From Sneathiella limimaris (GTDB taxonomy: Bacteria; Pseudomonadota; Alphaproteobacteria; Sneathiellales; Sneathiellaceae): 64,000 bases of DNA. Within the stretch, counting starts at the first letter, position 1, and each line of letters begins with the position of its first letter. Under the pieces are notes generated by a model. That model was given only the letters and a program-made list of their open reading frames with translations. It was not told the origin of the DNA and did not search any database. The stretch covers positions 2,294,001 through 2,358,000 of the forward strand of contig NZ_JABBYJ010000001.1 of the NCBI RefSeq assembly GCF_012932565.1, in the 5' to 3' direction. Made by a program: the position numbers and the translations under genes. Shown here one piece after another: positions 1-8,110 of this stretch.

Positions 1-1
1 C

Positions 2-1066
2 AGCTTGAACCGGGAATGTCTCGCAGTTCGAAATGGCGTTGGCGTACTGGATGCATCGACACTTGGCAAGATTGATATTAAAGGCCCGGACGCTGCAGAA
101 TTCTTGAACCGGATTTATACGAACAGTTGGTCCAAACTTGGTGTTGGTCGGGTTCGTTATGGTTTGATGTGTCATGAAGACGGTATGGTTTTTGATGACG
201 GCACAACAGCGCGTCTGGCAGATGATCATTTCCTAATGACAACAACGACAGGGAATGCTGCCGTCGTCCTGGATTGGCTGGAAGAATACTTGCAAACTGA
301 GTGGCCTGAACTCGATGTTTACTGCACTTCAGTGACTGAGCAATGGGCCACGGTTTCTATTGCGGGACCGAAAGCGCGCAAGCTTTTGAAGAAATTGACG
401 CCTGATCTGGATTTATCGCCAGAAGACTTTCCGTTTATGTCCTTTAAGGAAACCGAGATTGATGGCATTCCAGCGAGGGTTTTCCGGATCAGTTTTACTG
501 GAGAGCTCTCCTTTGAGATTAATGTTCCCTGGCATGCTGGCCGTAAAATGTGGGATTTGGTCATGGATGCCGGCGAAGAATATGGGATAACGCCCTATGG
601 CACAGAGACTATGCATATCCTTCGGGCTGAGAAGGGTTTCATCATTGTTGGGCAGGAAACGGATATGACAATGACACCCTATGATTTGGGCATGTCATGG
701 ATTGTTTCCAAACTCAAAGATGACTTTATCGGAAAACGCTCCTATTCCCGTTCAGATACGGCCCGAAAAGATCGTAAGCAACTGGTTGGGTTGTTGACCG
801 AAAATCCGCATGATGTCCTGCCTGAAGGTGCGCAGCTTGTTTTCGATCCCTATGTTCCCAAGCCCATGCCCATGGTTGGTCATGTGACTTCCAGCTATTA
901 CAGCGCAACATTAGGACGTTCAATTGCTTTGGCCGTTGTCAGAGGCGGGCATGAGAAAGAAGGGGAGTTGGTCTTTGCGCCACTTGAAAATACAACGATA
1001 GCGGCGAAGATTGTATCCCCTGTATTTTATGACCCGGAAGGAGAGAAGCAAGATGGCGAGGTTTGA
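2..1066 (+). CDS. soxA: Sarcosine oxidase alpha subunit, C-terminal part (5' end outside window)
   Basis: The reading frame is open from the first bases of the window, so this is the 3' part of a longer gene. The visible ~354 residues form a GcvT/aminomethyltransferase-like folate-binding domain with its C-terminal barrel, which is the C-terminal half of the ~1000-residue alpha subunit of heterotetrameric sarcosine oxidase. That enzyme demethylates sarcosine to glycine, passing the methyl group to tetrahydrofolate. Family-typical stretches include the ISFTGELSFEI segment, the RAEKGF segment and the GQETDMTMTPYDLG segment. The gene overlaps the next one, soxG, by 14 bases, as in soxBDAG operons. 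The N-terminal FAD/NAD half cannot be seen. A stand-alone GcvT-like protein or dimethylglycine dehydrogenase is less likely because soxG follows. Confidence 0.9.
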   Translation, partial: SLNRECLAVRNGVGVLDASTLGKIDIKGPDAAEFLNRIYTNSWSKLGVGRVRYGLMCHEDGMVFDDGTTARLADDHFLMTTTTGNAAVVLDWLEEYLQTEWPELDVYCTSVTEQWATVSIAGPKARKLLKKLTPDLDLSPEDFPFMSFKETEIDGIPARVFRISFTGELSFEINVPWHAGRKMWDLVMDAGEEYGITPYGTETMHILRAEKGFIIVGQETDMTMTPYDLGMSWIVSKLKDDFIGKRSYSRSDTARKDRKQLVGLLTENPHDVLPEGAQLVFDPYVPKPMPMVGHVTSSYYSATLGRSIALAVVRGGHEKEGELVFAPLENTTIAAKIVSPVFYDPEGEKQDGEV

Positions 1067-1616
1067 TCATTGGATCTCCCCTCTGGGAGATTTGGAAAAA
1101 CAACTTCCTAAAAATCTGAAGTGTTTATCTTTTCGGGATCAATGGAATGTGCGATGTCAGGCTGATACAAAAATCTTCTCGGAGATGGGAAAAGCCTTTG
1201 TTGGCGAGGATTTGCCACAGCAACCGAACAGGGTAATTGAAAGCGAGGCTGGAGTGAAAGCGATTTGGCTATCTCCAGATGAGTGGTTAATCGTCAGTGA
1301 AAGTGATTTGCAAGAAACTGTTAGCAAGTTATTGAAAAAAAGAACAAAAGAGGTTTTTTCAATCGTAGATCTCAGTGCTAACAGAATTATTTTTGAACTT
1401 ACTGGTCCGGATTGTCGGAACATATTGGCCAAAAGTTCTGAACTTGATTTTCATGATCGTAGTTTCGGAATAGGAAACTCCGCTCAAACCTTGCTGGCAA
1501 AGTCGCAAGCTTTGGTCGAGCGGACAGACGCAGATTGCTATCATATCTACGTGCGGAACTCTTTCTCCCGCTATGTCGCAGAATGGCTCTGTGATGCAAT
1601 GGCGGAATTCAGTTGA
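1053..1616 (+). CDS. soxG: Sarcosine oxidase gamma subunit
   Basis: A 187-residue protein starting at the ATG at 1053, with GGAGAG about ten bases upstream; an earlier in-frame start lies deep in soxA and has no ribosome site. It has the compact GcvT-related fold of the gamma subunit: an AIWLSPDEWLI segment, an IVDLSANR segment and a C-terminal CYHIYVRNSFSRYVAEWL segment that is typical of SoxG. The gamma subunit completes the soluble heterotetramer with the alpha, beta and delta chains. The 14-base overlap with soxA suggests translational coupling. It is convergent with the MFS gene, with three bases between the stop codons and no obvious terminator. Confidence 0.88.
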   Translation: MARFDHWISPLGDLEKQLPKNLKCLSFRDQWNVRCQADTKIFSEMGKAFVGEDLPQQPNRVIESEAGVKAIWLSPDEWLIVSESDLQETVSKLLKKRTKEVFSIVDLSANRIIFELTGPDCRNILAKSSELDFHDRSFGIGNSAQTLLAKSQALVERTDADCYHIYVRNSFSRYVAEWLCDAMAEFS

Positions 1617-1619
1617 AAC

Positions 1620-2894
1620 CTATACAGCCATGGCAGGGGTCGCTGGGCGATCTTTGGATTTCAGGAGAATGAATGTCATGATCCCGATATTCACAAAGTT
1701 CCATGCAACGCCGTTCAGGAATGCAGCATCATAGGAAAGGGTCAGATCGAAGATTAGGCCCGATAACCATCCGCCCAGTGCCATCCCCACAACAGTTGCA
1801 AATACGATCAAACCTACCCGTTGCCCGGCTTGCTCAGCCGGAAGATACTCGCGGACGATTATTGCGTAAGAAGGTACAATTCCGCCCTGAGACAAACCAA
1901 AGACAAGTGAAACGATGTATAGTGACACAAGTCCATCAAACGGCATGTATAGAAACAGGGCAATGCACTGGAGGATAGAGCCGAGTAGTAGGGTTCGAAT
2001 GCCACCGATATAATCTGCCAGAATGCCAGAGCATAGCCGGCTTAAAATGCCACCAGCGAGCATAAGAGAGAGCATCTCAGCGCCTCTGGCAATGCCATAT
2101 CCGAGATCAGCGCAGTAGGCAACGATATGAACCTGGGGCATGGACATGGCAACGCAGCAGGATATGCCTGCAACAATCAGTAGGAACTGAAGTGTTGAAG
2201 GTGACAAGTTGGTGATTTTTCGAGGTCCCTTGTTTTGCGGCGTTGGTGAGTTTTCCAATGAAATCTTCAGAGTTGGTCTTTTTTTTCTGAGTAAGAAGGC
2301 CAATGGAAGCATGGTGACAAGGAGGATCAAGGCAATCGTAATTTGCGCCGTCCGCCATCCCTCGGTTTCGAGTATGTTCTTTAGGAAGAGGGGCCACAAG
2401 GTTCCCGCAAAATAATTCCCGCTAGCTGCCGCTGCGATGGCAATGCCAAGTCTCTTGTCAAACCAGTGGGAAATGTCGGACATTAAAGGACCGAAACAGG
2501 CACCGGTTCCAAGGCCTACCAACACTCCCTGTAAAATGGCGAACTGCCAGATATTGGTGACCAGGGTCGTCAGGAAAAAGCCGCTGACGAGCAGCACAAT
2601 GGATCCAACCATTGGAATGAAAATGCCAAAGCGATCCACAAGTCGACCAACAATGATATTCCCAAGACCAAACCCAATCATAATCGCCGTAAAGGGCAGG
2701 GAGGCTGAAGCTCGATCAGAATTGAATTCTTCCTCGATCAAGGGAAGAACGACAATAATTGACCACATGCCCACATTGCCAAGCGTGGCAATAAGCATAC
2801 AGACAGTCAGTCGAAACCAGGAATAGGAACTGTCAAGGAAAGTCGAGCTTTCTTCCGGAGCCGTTGCCGGTCCGTTAGAGGATGGTGTTGTCAT
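1620..2894 (-). CDS. Major facilitator superfamily transporter
   Basis: A 424-residue integral membrane protein with about twelve predicted helices and a charged central loop (basic, around residues 200-225) that divides it into two six-helix halves. The loop after helix 2 carries the MFS-type GRLVDRFG motif, and the second half has a weaker GILADYIGG counterpart. The overall pattern suggests the monocarboxylate/oxalate-formate (OFA-like) branch, but the substrate cannot be read from sequence. The ATG at 2894 is preferred to one 51 bases upstream because the intervening residues look unlike an MFS N-terminus. It lies downstream of the aminotransferase on the same strand with a 117-base gap, so an amino- or keto-acid substrate is possible; this is inference. 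Confidence 0.8.
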   Translation of the reverse strand: MTTPSSNGPATAPEESSTFLDSSYSWFRLTVCMLIATLGNVGMWSIIVVLPLIEEEFNSDRASASLPFTAIMIGFGLGNIIVGRLVDRFGIFIPMVGSIVLLVSGFFLTTLVTNIWQFAILQGVLVGLGTGACFGPLMSDISHWFDKRLGIAIAAAASGNYFAGTLWPLFLKNILETEGWRTAQITIALILLVTMLPLAFLLRKKRPTLKISLENSPTPQNKGPRKITNLSPSTLQFLLIVAGISCCVAMSMPQVHIVAYCADLGYGIARGAEMLSLMLAGGILSRLCSGILADYIGGIRTLLLGSILQCIALFLYMPFDGLVSLYIVSLVFGLSQGGIVPSYAIIVREYLPAEQAGQRVGLIVFATVVGMALGGWLSGLIFDLTLSYDAAFLNGVAWNFVNIGIMTFILLKSKDRPATPAMAV

Positions 2895-3011
2895 GGAAAC
2901 TATCCAGAAATGGGGATCGAAAGATACTGGTACGCCGAGCAACAATAAGACAATCAGTTTAAGATCGTCAATTCTATTAAACCTCCCATTACGGCGGGTA
3001 AGAGAGGTTTA

Positions 3012-3935
3012 TCAGGCAGTTTCCCGCTTCAAGAGGTCGAAATAGAGCTGACGGATTTTCTTGGTTATCGGACCTGCTTCACCTGTTCCAATTAGACGGC
3101 CATCAATTTCCCTTACAGGTGTCTGAGCGCCAAATGTCCCTGTTAAGAAAGCCTCATCAGCGTCGTAAGTGTCGACGAGGGAATAGTTTCTTTCAAAGAC
3201 CGGTATTTGGTTTTCACGGCAAAGCTCTATCACTTTTTTTCGCGTGATCCCGTTCATGCAATAGTCGCCAGTCGATGTCCAGACCTCTCCCTTTTTCACG
3301 ATAAAGAAATTGCAGCCATTTGTCGTGTTTACAAAGCCATGGGGATCAAGCATCAGTGCCTCGTCCGCACCCGCTTTTTGGGCGTGGATACCAGCAAGGA
3401 TACAATTCAGTTTTGAATGCGAGTTCAGCTTGGGGTCTTGGGAAATTGGAAGACCACGCACGATTGGAACCGTATGGAGCTTAATACCTTGATCCATAAG
3501 TGCCGAAGCAGGCTTGGAATGCTCCATAATGATGACGATAGTTGGTCCAGAGGTGCTCAGTCTTGGATCTTGAAAGGGTTTATCCTTAATCCCTCTGGTG
3601 ACCATTAGGCGTGCATGCACGTTACTTGTCATATTATTGGCAGCGGCGGTTTTGTTCAGGGCGTCTACAAAACCGGACCGGTCCAGCTGTAAATCCATAT
3701 CTATGGCCTTGGCAGCCCCAAAAAGACGATCCAGATGTTCTTCAATAAAGGCCCATTTCCCATCATAAAGGCGGATCCCCTCCCAAATGCCATCCCCCAA
3801 CATAAAGCCGCTATCGTAAACTGAAATCATTGCATTCTCTTTCGCTACAATGTCTCCGTTCACATAAATTTTGAGATTATCGTTGCGATCATCGATTTCA
3901 GCGGCATGTGTTGAATGGTGGTTTATGTTTGTCAT
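3012..3935 (-). CDS. Class IV PLP-dependent aminotransferase
   Basis: A 307-residue protein of the branched-chain / D-amino-acid aminotransferase / aminodeoxychorismate lyase fold. Visible hallmarks are the N-terminal YVNGDIV and YDSGFMLGDGIWEGIR segments, the PLP-lysine region LNSHSKLNCILA, the EALMLDPHGFVNTTNGCNFF segment and the C-terminal TGTFGAQTPV segment. It would transfer an amino group between an amino acid and a 2-oxo acid in the cytoplasm; whether the substrate is D- or L- cannot be decided by eye. A leader of about 20 polar residues precedes the first strand. It is the first gene of a minus-strand pair with the MFS carrier, and about 400 AT-rich bases separate it from the divergent regulator gene. 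Confidence 0.82.
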   Translation of the reverse strand: MTNINHHSTHAAEIDDRNDNLKIYVNGDIVAKENAMISVYDSGFMLGDGIWEGIRLYDGKWAFIEEHLDRLFGAAKAIDMDLQLDRSGFVDALNKTAAANNMTSNVHARLMVTRGIKDKPFQDPRLSTSGPTIVIIMEHSKPASALMDQGIKLHTVPIVRGLPISQDPKLNSHSKLNCILAGIHAQKAGADEALMLDPHGFVNTTNGCNFFIVKKGEVWTSTGDYCMNGITRKKVIELCRENQIPVFERNYSLVDTYDADEAFLTGTFGAQTPVREIDGRLIGTGEAGPITKKIRQLYFDLLKRETA

Positions 3936-4337
3936 TTAGGGCTCTATTAAACTTTTTAGATTATATTTTACGATCATAGCCTTAACACTAACTTCGGTCT
4001 CAATGAAAAGTTTTTAAGTTTAAAAAAAATGATAAAAATTTATAGATTTGATTCGGAAGAAATGTTGGTAATTGCCTAGAGTTATTAGATAAAATTTTAT
4101 AAATTATTGATTGAAATCAATCAATAATTTATAAAATTTGTTAATACTAAACACATATATATGTAATTCGGCCTATACGGTTTTGGAGGGTGAAGCCCGT
4201 TCATCCTTTCTGATTAGTGGAAAATGACACTTATCAAGAAAACTTATGAGACAAGCTTAATGAGTTGTGAATAGTATTCTGCCTTCACAAATAGTTTACC
4301 CAACTGTAAGCTTGTATTTGGATCGGAATTTGTAGCT
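3936..4337. other. Divergent intergenic region, AT-rich
   Basis: About 400 bases between the aminotransferase and the NarL-type regulator, strongly AT-rich with many A and T runs. Apart from the palindrome at 4092-4139 I see no gene, RNA structure or convincing -35/-10 pair. It must contain the two outward promoters. Confidence 0.6.
4092..4139. promoter_or_regulatory. Large AT-rich palindrome enclosing an FNR/Anr-like box
   Basis: Positions 4092-4113 and 4118-4139 are exact reverse complements, 22 bases each; allowing one more inner pair leaves only a two-base centre. The middle reads TTGAT-TGAA-ATCAA at 4107-4120, which matches the FNR/Anr consensus TTGAT-N4-ATCAA perfectly. A second, overlapping near-match lies at 4111-4124. 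The site is 198 bases upstream of the NarL-type gene and 157 bases beyond the start of the aminotransferase gene. It could regulate either. It lacks the GC stem and T-tract expected of a terminator. Confidence 0.55.
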
Positions 4338-4979
4338 ATGCGTACCCTGATCATTGACGATTATGAAATTTGTAGAAGCGGTATTCGAAGTATTCTGGAG
4401 GAAACCTTCGATAATTGCATTGTCTGTGAAGCAGATAAAGTCGAAGGCGCTATGAATTGCCTTCGGGGGCACGGCGCTGATCTCGTCATCTTGGCCATTA
4501 ATGAGTCTCGAGATAAAGACCGAGACATTATACCAACATTCTTTAGAGAAGCTGGGGAAGTTCCAATAATTGCATTTGGTAAAACAAATGACCGATTTTT
4601 GAGGGAATGTTTGAAAAGTCAGCAATTTAAAGGGGTTATAAACCGAAGTGATCGGCGTGATATCGTGACGGCAGCTATTCGCCTTGTGCTGGCCGGAGGG
4701 CAGTATTTCCCACCTGATATGCATACACAAGCCACTGTTGAAATGGAAACATCTGTTTCTTCTGAACTCGACGAATATGGTAATCTGAGCCGGCTAACCA
4801 AACGTCAACGTCAGGTTCTGAGGGCTATATCGCAAGGTAAATCCAACAAGCTGATAGCTGAAGAGCTGGGGATTTCACCTGGGACGGTCAAAGTTCATGT
4901 ATCTAACCTGATGAAGGATCTTAATGCAAAGAACCGAACTCAGGCGGTGGCAATTGCGAATAATCTTGAAATTCTCTAA
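4338..4979 (+). CDS. NarL/LuxR-family regulator with degenerate receiver
   Basis: A 213-residue protein. Residues 1-120 resemble a receiver domain: it begins RTLIIDDYEICRSGIR, so the acidic pair is present. The beta-3 strand reads ADLVILAINE, with Ala where the phosphorylated Asp normally sits, and the usual Lys after beta-5 is replaced (GVINRSD). Residues ~148-210 are a clean LuxR-type helix-turn-helix (LTKRQRQVLR, GKSNKLIAEELG, TVKVHVSNLM). The protein is therefore likely a DNA-binding regulator that does not use Asp phosphorylation. An FNR-like palindrome lies upstream. The next gene, 160 bases downstream, is another regulator. Its targets are unknown. Confidence 0.85.
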   Translation: MRTLIIDDYEICRSGIRSILEETFDNCIVCEADKVEGAMNCLRGHGADLVILAINESRDKDRDIIPTFFREAGEVPIIAFGKTNDRFLRECLKSQQFKGVINRSDRRDIVTAAIRLVLAGGQYFPPDMHTQATVEMETSVSSELDEYGNLSRLTKRQRQVLRAISQGKSNKLIAEELGISPGTVKVHVSNLMKDLNAKNRTQAVAIANNLEIL

Positions 4980-5138
4980 GCAGTTGCACAATACGATGGC
5001 CTCTGAGCCTGATACATAATACGTAAAAGATCCAAAAAACCCAGAAAATATTTACTTTTCAGGTATATGACCTTTAGATTATGCTCCTAAGAGAAGATGC
5101 TTGGGTTAATTAATCTACACTGGTATTAGGAAAAGTAG

Positions 5139-7097
5139 ATGAGCGCTTGCCTGTACTTATTTGGTGGTTTCAGATTGGAGTTGATCCCTGGAAAAGGGGT
5201 GGCGCCTCTACGTGACAAGACCCAGGCCTTGATCGCCTACATAGCTTTATCAAAAAATGGTGTTGTCACGCGACAGCAGGCCGCCACACTTCTTTGGGAG
5301 GGTGGAAAAGATCCGTTTGCCAGCTTGCGTCAAACAGTTAAAGAAATCCGAGCACTGGAAGAGTTGTATGGAACTTCAATCTTTCAGGCTGATACGCAAT
5401 ATCTTTCATTGGACTTGAACAGGCTTTGGGTTGATGCGCGCATTGCATCCCAACTCTCAAAGGATTTTGAGAGAACGAAAGCGGATGAGTTGGTGAGATG
5501 CGATCTCGGGCCACTACTTGATAAATGTTCAGTCACGGGAGAAGCGTTTGAAGAGTGGTATTGGGCTGAAAGAGAAAAGAGACAGAATGAGCTCCTTCAA
5601 ACTCTAGAAACCTATCTTCAAAGTTTAACGCTAAAAGCAGCACCGGCAGGAGAGCAAAGAAAGCTTGCCCACGCCATACTCAGTGTCGACCAGACGAATG
5701 AGCGAGCCTACCGTATTTTGATGAAGTCTTTCTATGAAGAGGGAGATCGGGCGACTGCGCTTAAATACTATGAGACCTGTGTATCTGTTCTAGAAAGAGA
5801 ACTGGATGTGTTGCCTTCTGAAGAGACAGAGTCACTTGCTTCAGATATTCAAGATAACAGACCACTTTCGGGTCCAATGACAGTCGTAAGAGAGGGTGGT
5901 TTTGAACTTGTTCTTGAAAATCAGTCGAAACCAATAGTTCAGGTTCTCGATTTTTCGACAGGCATAAACGATCAGGTGCTTGATTTTGTCTCCCAAACTT
6001 TCAAAGCCGACATTTGTGAGCAGCTTTCTCGAAACGAGCGGTTTTCTGTACGCGATTTGCCAGCGCTCCCCCGAGATCTGGATGGGGTAGAGAAGCTTCC
6101 AGATTATACGGTGAGAGCAAATATTCTTAGTGTTGGTGAGCAGTTAAGTATTCTGCTGCAGCTTGTCGATGACAAGACAGGGGATATTCTCTGGATGAAG
6201 AGGATCACGCCCGAAATGTCTAGCTTACTGCAGGGTAAGAATGAGCAGGCGCTTTTAGCCGCTGTAGAAATCTACAGAATGATTGAGCTGAAAGAGACCG
6301 ATCGGGCAATGAAGGCAGAAGAAAGCCATTTGACAGCAAGACAATGCCTTTTGCGGGCTGTCGCTATCATGTTCAGGTTTTCAAAAGACGCAGTGGAGGA
6401 GGCTGAGCGCTATCTACTTCGTGCTCTTACTCAATCTCCAGGATATCCGGAGGCTTTAGCTTGGCTAGCGTTTTTACGATCTATCGAGTTGGGGCAGGGA
6501 TACAGTACAAATCCGGAGGCAACCAAAGACGAAACTGGAGAGTTGGTTCGAAGGTCAATTGAACTTAACCCTAGCAATGATATCGCGCTTGCAATTGCGG
6601 GTCATTTGGAAGCGTTCGTACATCATGATTTTGAAACTGCCCTTGAATTTTTTGATCGCTCATTGGCGGCAAATCAAAACTGTGCTTATACGTGGGGCTT
6701 TAGTGCCATTACCCATTGCTATATAGGAAAGCCGACCGAGGCACTGGATTTATTAAGCCGGTGTCGGCAGATAATGCCATTTGACTCTCATCCCTATTAC
6801 TTTGATACGGCGAGATGTATCGCGAGTATGCTCTCTGGAAAATATGAAGATGCAGTCCGGATCGGAAGGCAGGTTCTTAGAAATAACCCAAATTTCTATG
6901 CTAACTATCGTCCACTTCTTTCCAGTTTGGGACATTTAGGTCGAGTCGAAGAGGCGACACCAGTACTAGAAGAATTTGCAAAACATCAACCTGAATTCTC
7001 CATTGACTGGCATCTTAAAAATTATCCACCACTAGAAGCCGAAATTACTGAGCGGTATATACGCGGTTTACGGAAAGCTGGTGTATCAGAAAGCTGA
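5139..7097 (+). CDS. BTAD (SARP-like) transcriptional activator with TPR repeats
   Basis: A 652-residue protein. Residues 1-95 look like the winged-helix DNA-binding domain that precedes BTAD domains (LFGGFRLEL, RDKTQALIAYIAL, ARLRQ-like SLRQTVKEIRALE). Residues ~100-250 form a helical BTAD-type region (YRILMKSFYEEGDRATALKYYE). A central alpha/beta segment, about 270-390, resembles the TolB-N-like linker of such regulators. Residues ~400-640 are tetratricopeptide-like helix pairs. There is no signal peptide or membrane segment, so it is a cytoplasmic regulator whose C-terminal half probably binds a protein or ligand. AGGAAAAG precedes the ATG. Its target genes cannot be told from sequence. 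Confidence 0.75.
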   Translation: MSACLYLFGGFRLELIPGKGVAPLRDKTQALIAYIALSKNGVVTRQQAATLLWEGGKDPFASLRQTVKEIRALEELYGTSIFQADTQYLSLDLNRLWVDARIASQLSKDFERTKADELVRCDLGPLLDKCSVTGEAFEEWYWAEREKRQNELLQTLETYLQSLTLKAAPAGEQRKLAHAILSVDQTNERAYRILMKSFYEEGDRATALKYYETCVSVLERELDVLPSEETESLASDIQDNRPLSGPMTVVREGGFELVLENQSKPIVQVLDFSTGINDQVLDFVSQTFKADICEQLSRNERFSVRDLPALPRDLDGVEKLPDYTVRANILSVGEQLSILLQLVDDKTGDILWMKRITPEMSSLLQGKNEQALLAAVEIYRMIELKETDRAMKAEESHLTARQCLLRAVAIMFRFSKDAVEEAERYLLRALTQSPGYPEALAWLAFLRSIELGQGYSTNPEATKDETGELVRRSIELNPSNDIALAIAGHLEAFVHHDFETALEFFDRSLAANQNCAYTWGFSAITHCYIGKPTEALDLLSRCRQIMPFDSHPYYFDTARCIASMLSGKYEDAVRIGRQVLRNNPNFYANYRPLLSSLGHLGRVEEATPVLEEFAKHQPEFSIDWHLKNYPPLEAEITERYIRGLRKAGVSES

Positions 7098-7250
7098 GTT
7101 TTCAGCGGTTTATTCAATAAATTTAATTAGATTTTTGTGATTCACGCCTGAGTTCGGCGTAGCACGCTATGTTTATTCACGGATCATATATCGATTGGGG
7201 TAATCGGGTTTGTGATTTGGTTAAAGTGTGTTTGGAACAGTGAAGTCAGT

Positions 7251-7820
7251 ATGTCTAGTCGTCCTTTAGGTTCTTTGTATAAAAGTGAAGTCCTCAATAG
7301 CAGGCGTCGTTGGTGTGGTTGCCGGACATATGTTTGTCATCACTTTGGGGTAAGCTTTCAAACAACAAACCAATATGATGAACGGAAGGAAGATTTCTTT
7401 GACTTGGCTTGTCAGGTACTTTTTACGGAAAAGCCGGAAATCCTTTTGTTGGATAAACAGCGGCGATTAGTTGCTCAAACAAAAATGGATGATATCGTTC
7501 TCGAGCAAAATGGAATTTTGTGCTGGGGACGGGAGCGGCGGATCGGTTTTCGGGATGCTGTAAGCCAAAAGTATCTTATTCAGTTCATGACTAATTCTGC
7601 CAGGGGGCTTTTGAGGGGCGCAAGCCAGTTGAAATCACGATTTATTCCAACATCAAAAGGTTGGCCTGTTGTGGTTTTGGAGGGCGATGACCAGAAAACA
7701 GCTGCAGAACGTTTGAATTGTGATTTATGGGGGCCGGATACAGTTACTTTGCTGATGCGAGGGGAAAGTGGGTTTAACGAAATCCAATCTCGCAAAATGC
7801 GCCAAGAAATTGGAATATAA
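7251..7820 (+). CDS. Hypothetical protein, weakly like a LuxR-regulator sensor half
   Basis: A protein of 189 residues if the ATG at 7251 is used; a GTG 39 bases upstream is the alternative. I do not recognise the family. The middle part (EILLLDKQRRLVAQTK, NGILCWGRERRIGF, KGWPVVVLEGDD) has the rhythm of the PAS-like sensor domain found ahead of a LuxR helix-turn-helix in some alphaproteobacterial regulators. The chain then stops where the DNA-binding helices would be expected, and only ~30 residues (LWGPDTVTLLMRGESGF) could be a remnant. It is either a truncated regulator or a stand-alone small-molecule domain. The N-terminus contains a Cys/His-rich patch (RRWCGCRTYVCHH). Confidence 0.5.
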   Translation: MSSRPLGSLYKSEVLNSRRRWCGCRTYVCHHFGVSFQTTNQYDERKEDFFDLACQVLFTEKPEILLLDKQRRLVAQTKMDDIVLEQNGILCWGRERRIGFRDAVSQKYLIQFMTNSARGLLRGASQLKSRFIPTSKGWPVVVLEGDDQKTAAERLNCDLWGPDTVTLLMRGESGFNEIQSRKMRQEIGI

Positions 7821-7899
7821 GCTCCTTACGGAAGTAATCACTAAGATTTGAAATGCTGTATCTTGATTGTTAGGGGTAGGATACGGAATTTCGAGAGAG

Positions 7900-7980
7900 A
7901 TGAAAATTGTACATGTTCATTCTTGGGGGAATGTTTGGGTCGGACTAGGCATTCCAGAACGGTACATTTTCATGATGTAG
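7900..7980 (+). CDS. Possible 26-residue peptide gene
   Basis: ATG at 7900 and TAG at 7978 bound a 26-codon frame reading MKIVHVHSWGNVWVGLGIPE followed by RYIFMM. A purine-rich GAGAG stretch directly upstream could serve as a ribosome site. A strong terminator hairpin at 8008 follows 27 bases after the stop, so an independent short transcript ending there is plausible. I do not recognise the peptide: it has two Trp and is hydrophobic near the end, and it does not resemble PqqA. A regulatory RNA ending at the same hairpin, or a chance frame in a 3' untranslated region, are real alternatives. Confidence 0.3.
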   Translation: MKIVHVHSWGNVWVGLGIPERYIFMM

Positions 7981-8007
7981 GTAAATCATAGCTGGTACAC
8001 TACATCT

Positions 8008-8038
8008 AAAGGCCTGCTTCGGCAGGCCTTTTCTTTTT
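8008..8038 (+). terminator. Rho-independent terminator with UUCG loop
   Basis: A ten-base stem AAAGGCCTGC / GCAGGCCTTT closes a TTCG tetraloop and is followed by TTCTTTTTG. It ends whatever is transcribed from 7251 or from the small frame at 7900, and isolates the GMC oxidoreductase gene downstream. Confidence 0.9.
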
Positions 8039-8110
8039 GTCTGCACCTCTATTATTTCATCGACAATTTTCCTTATCCTTAGATAGTATGACTAAAAAAG
8101 GGAGGGGCAG

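Noticed and set aside
4092-4139. Reading the large palindrome as a terminator
   Set aside because: It is almost pure A/T, is not followed by a separate T-tract and lies between divergent genes, where a terminator is not needed.
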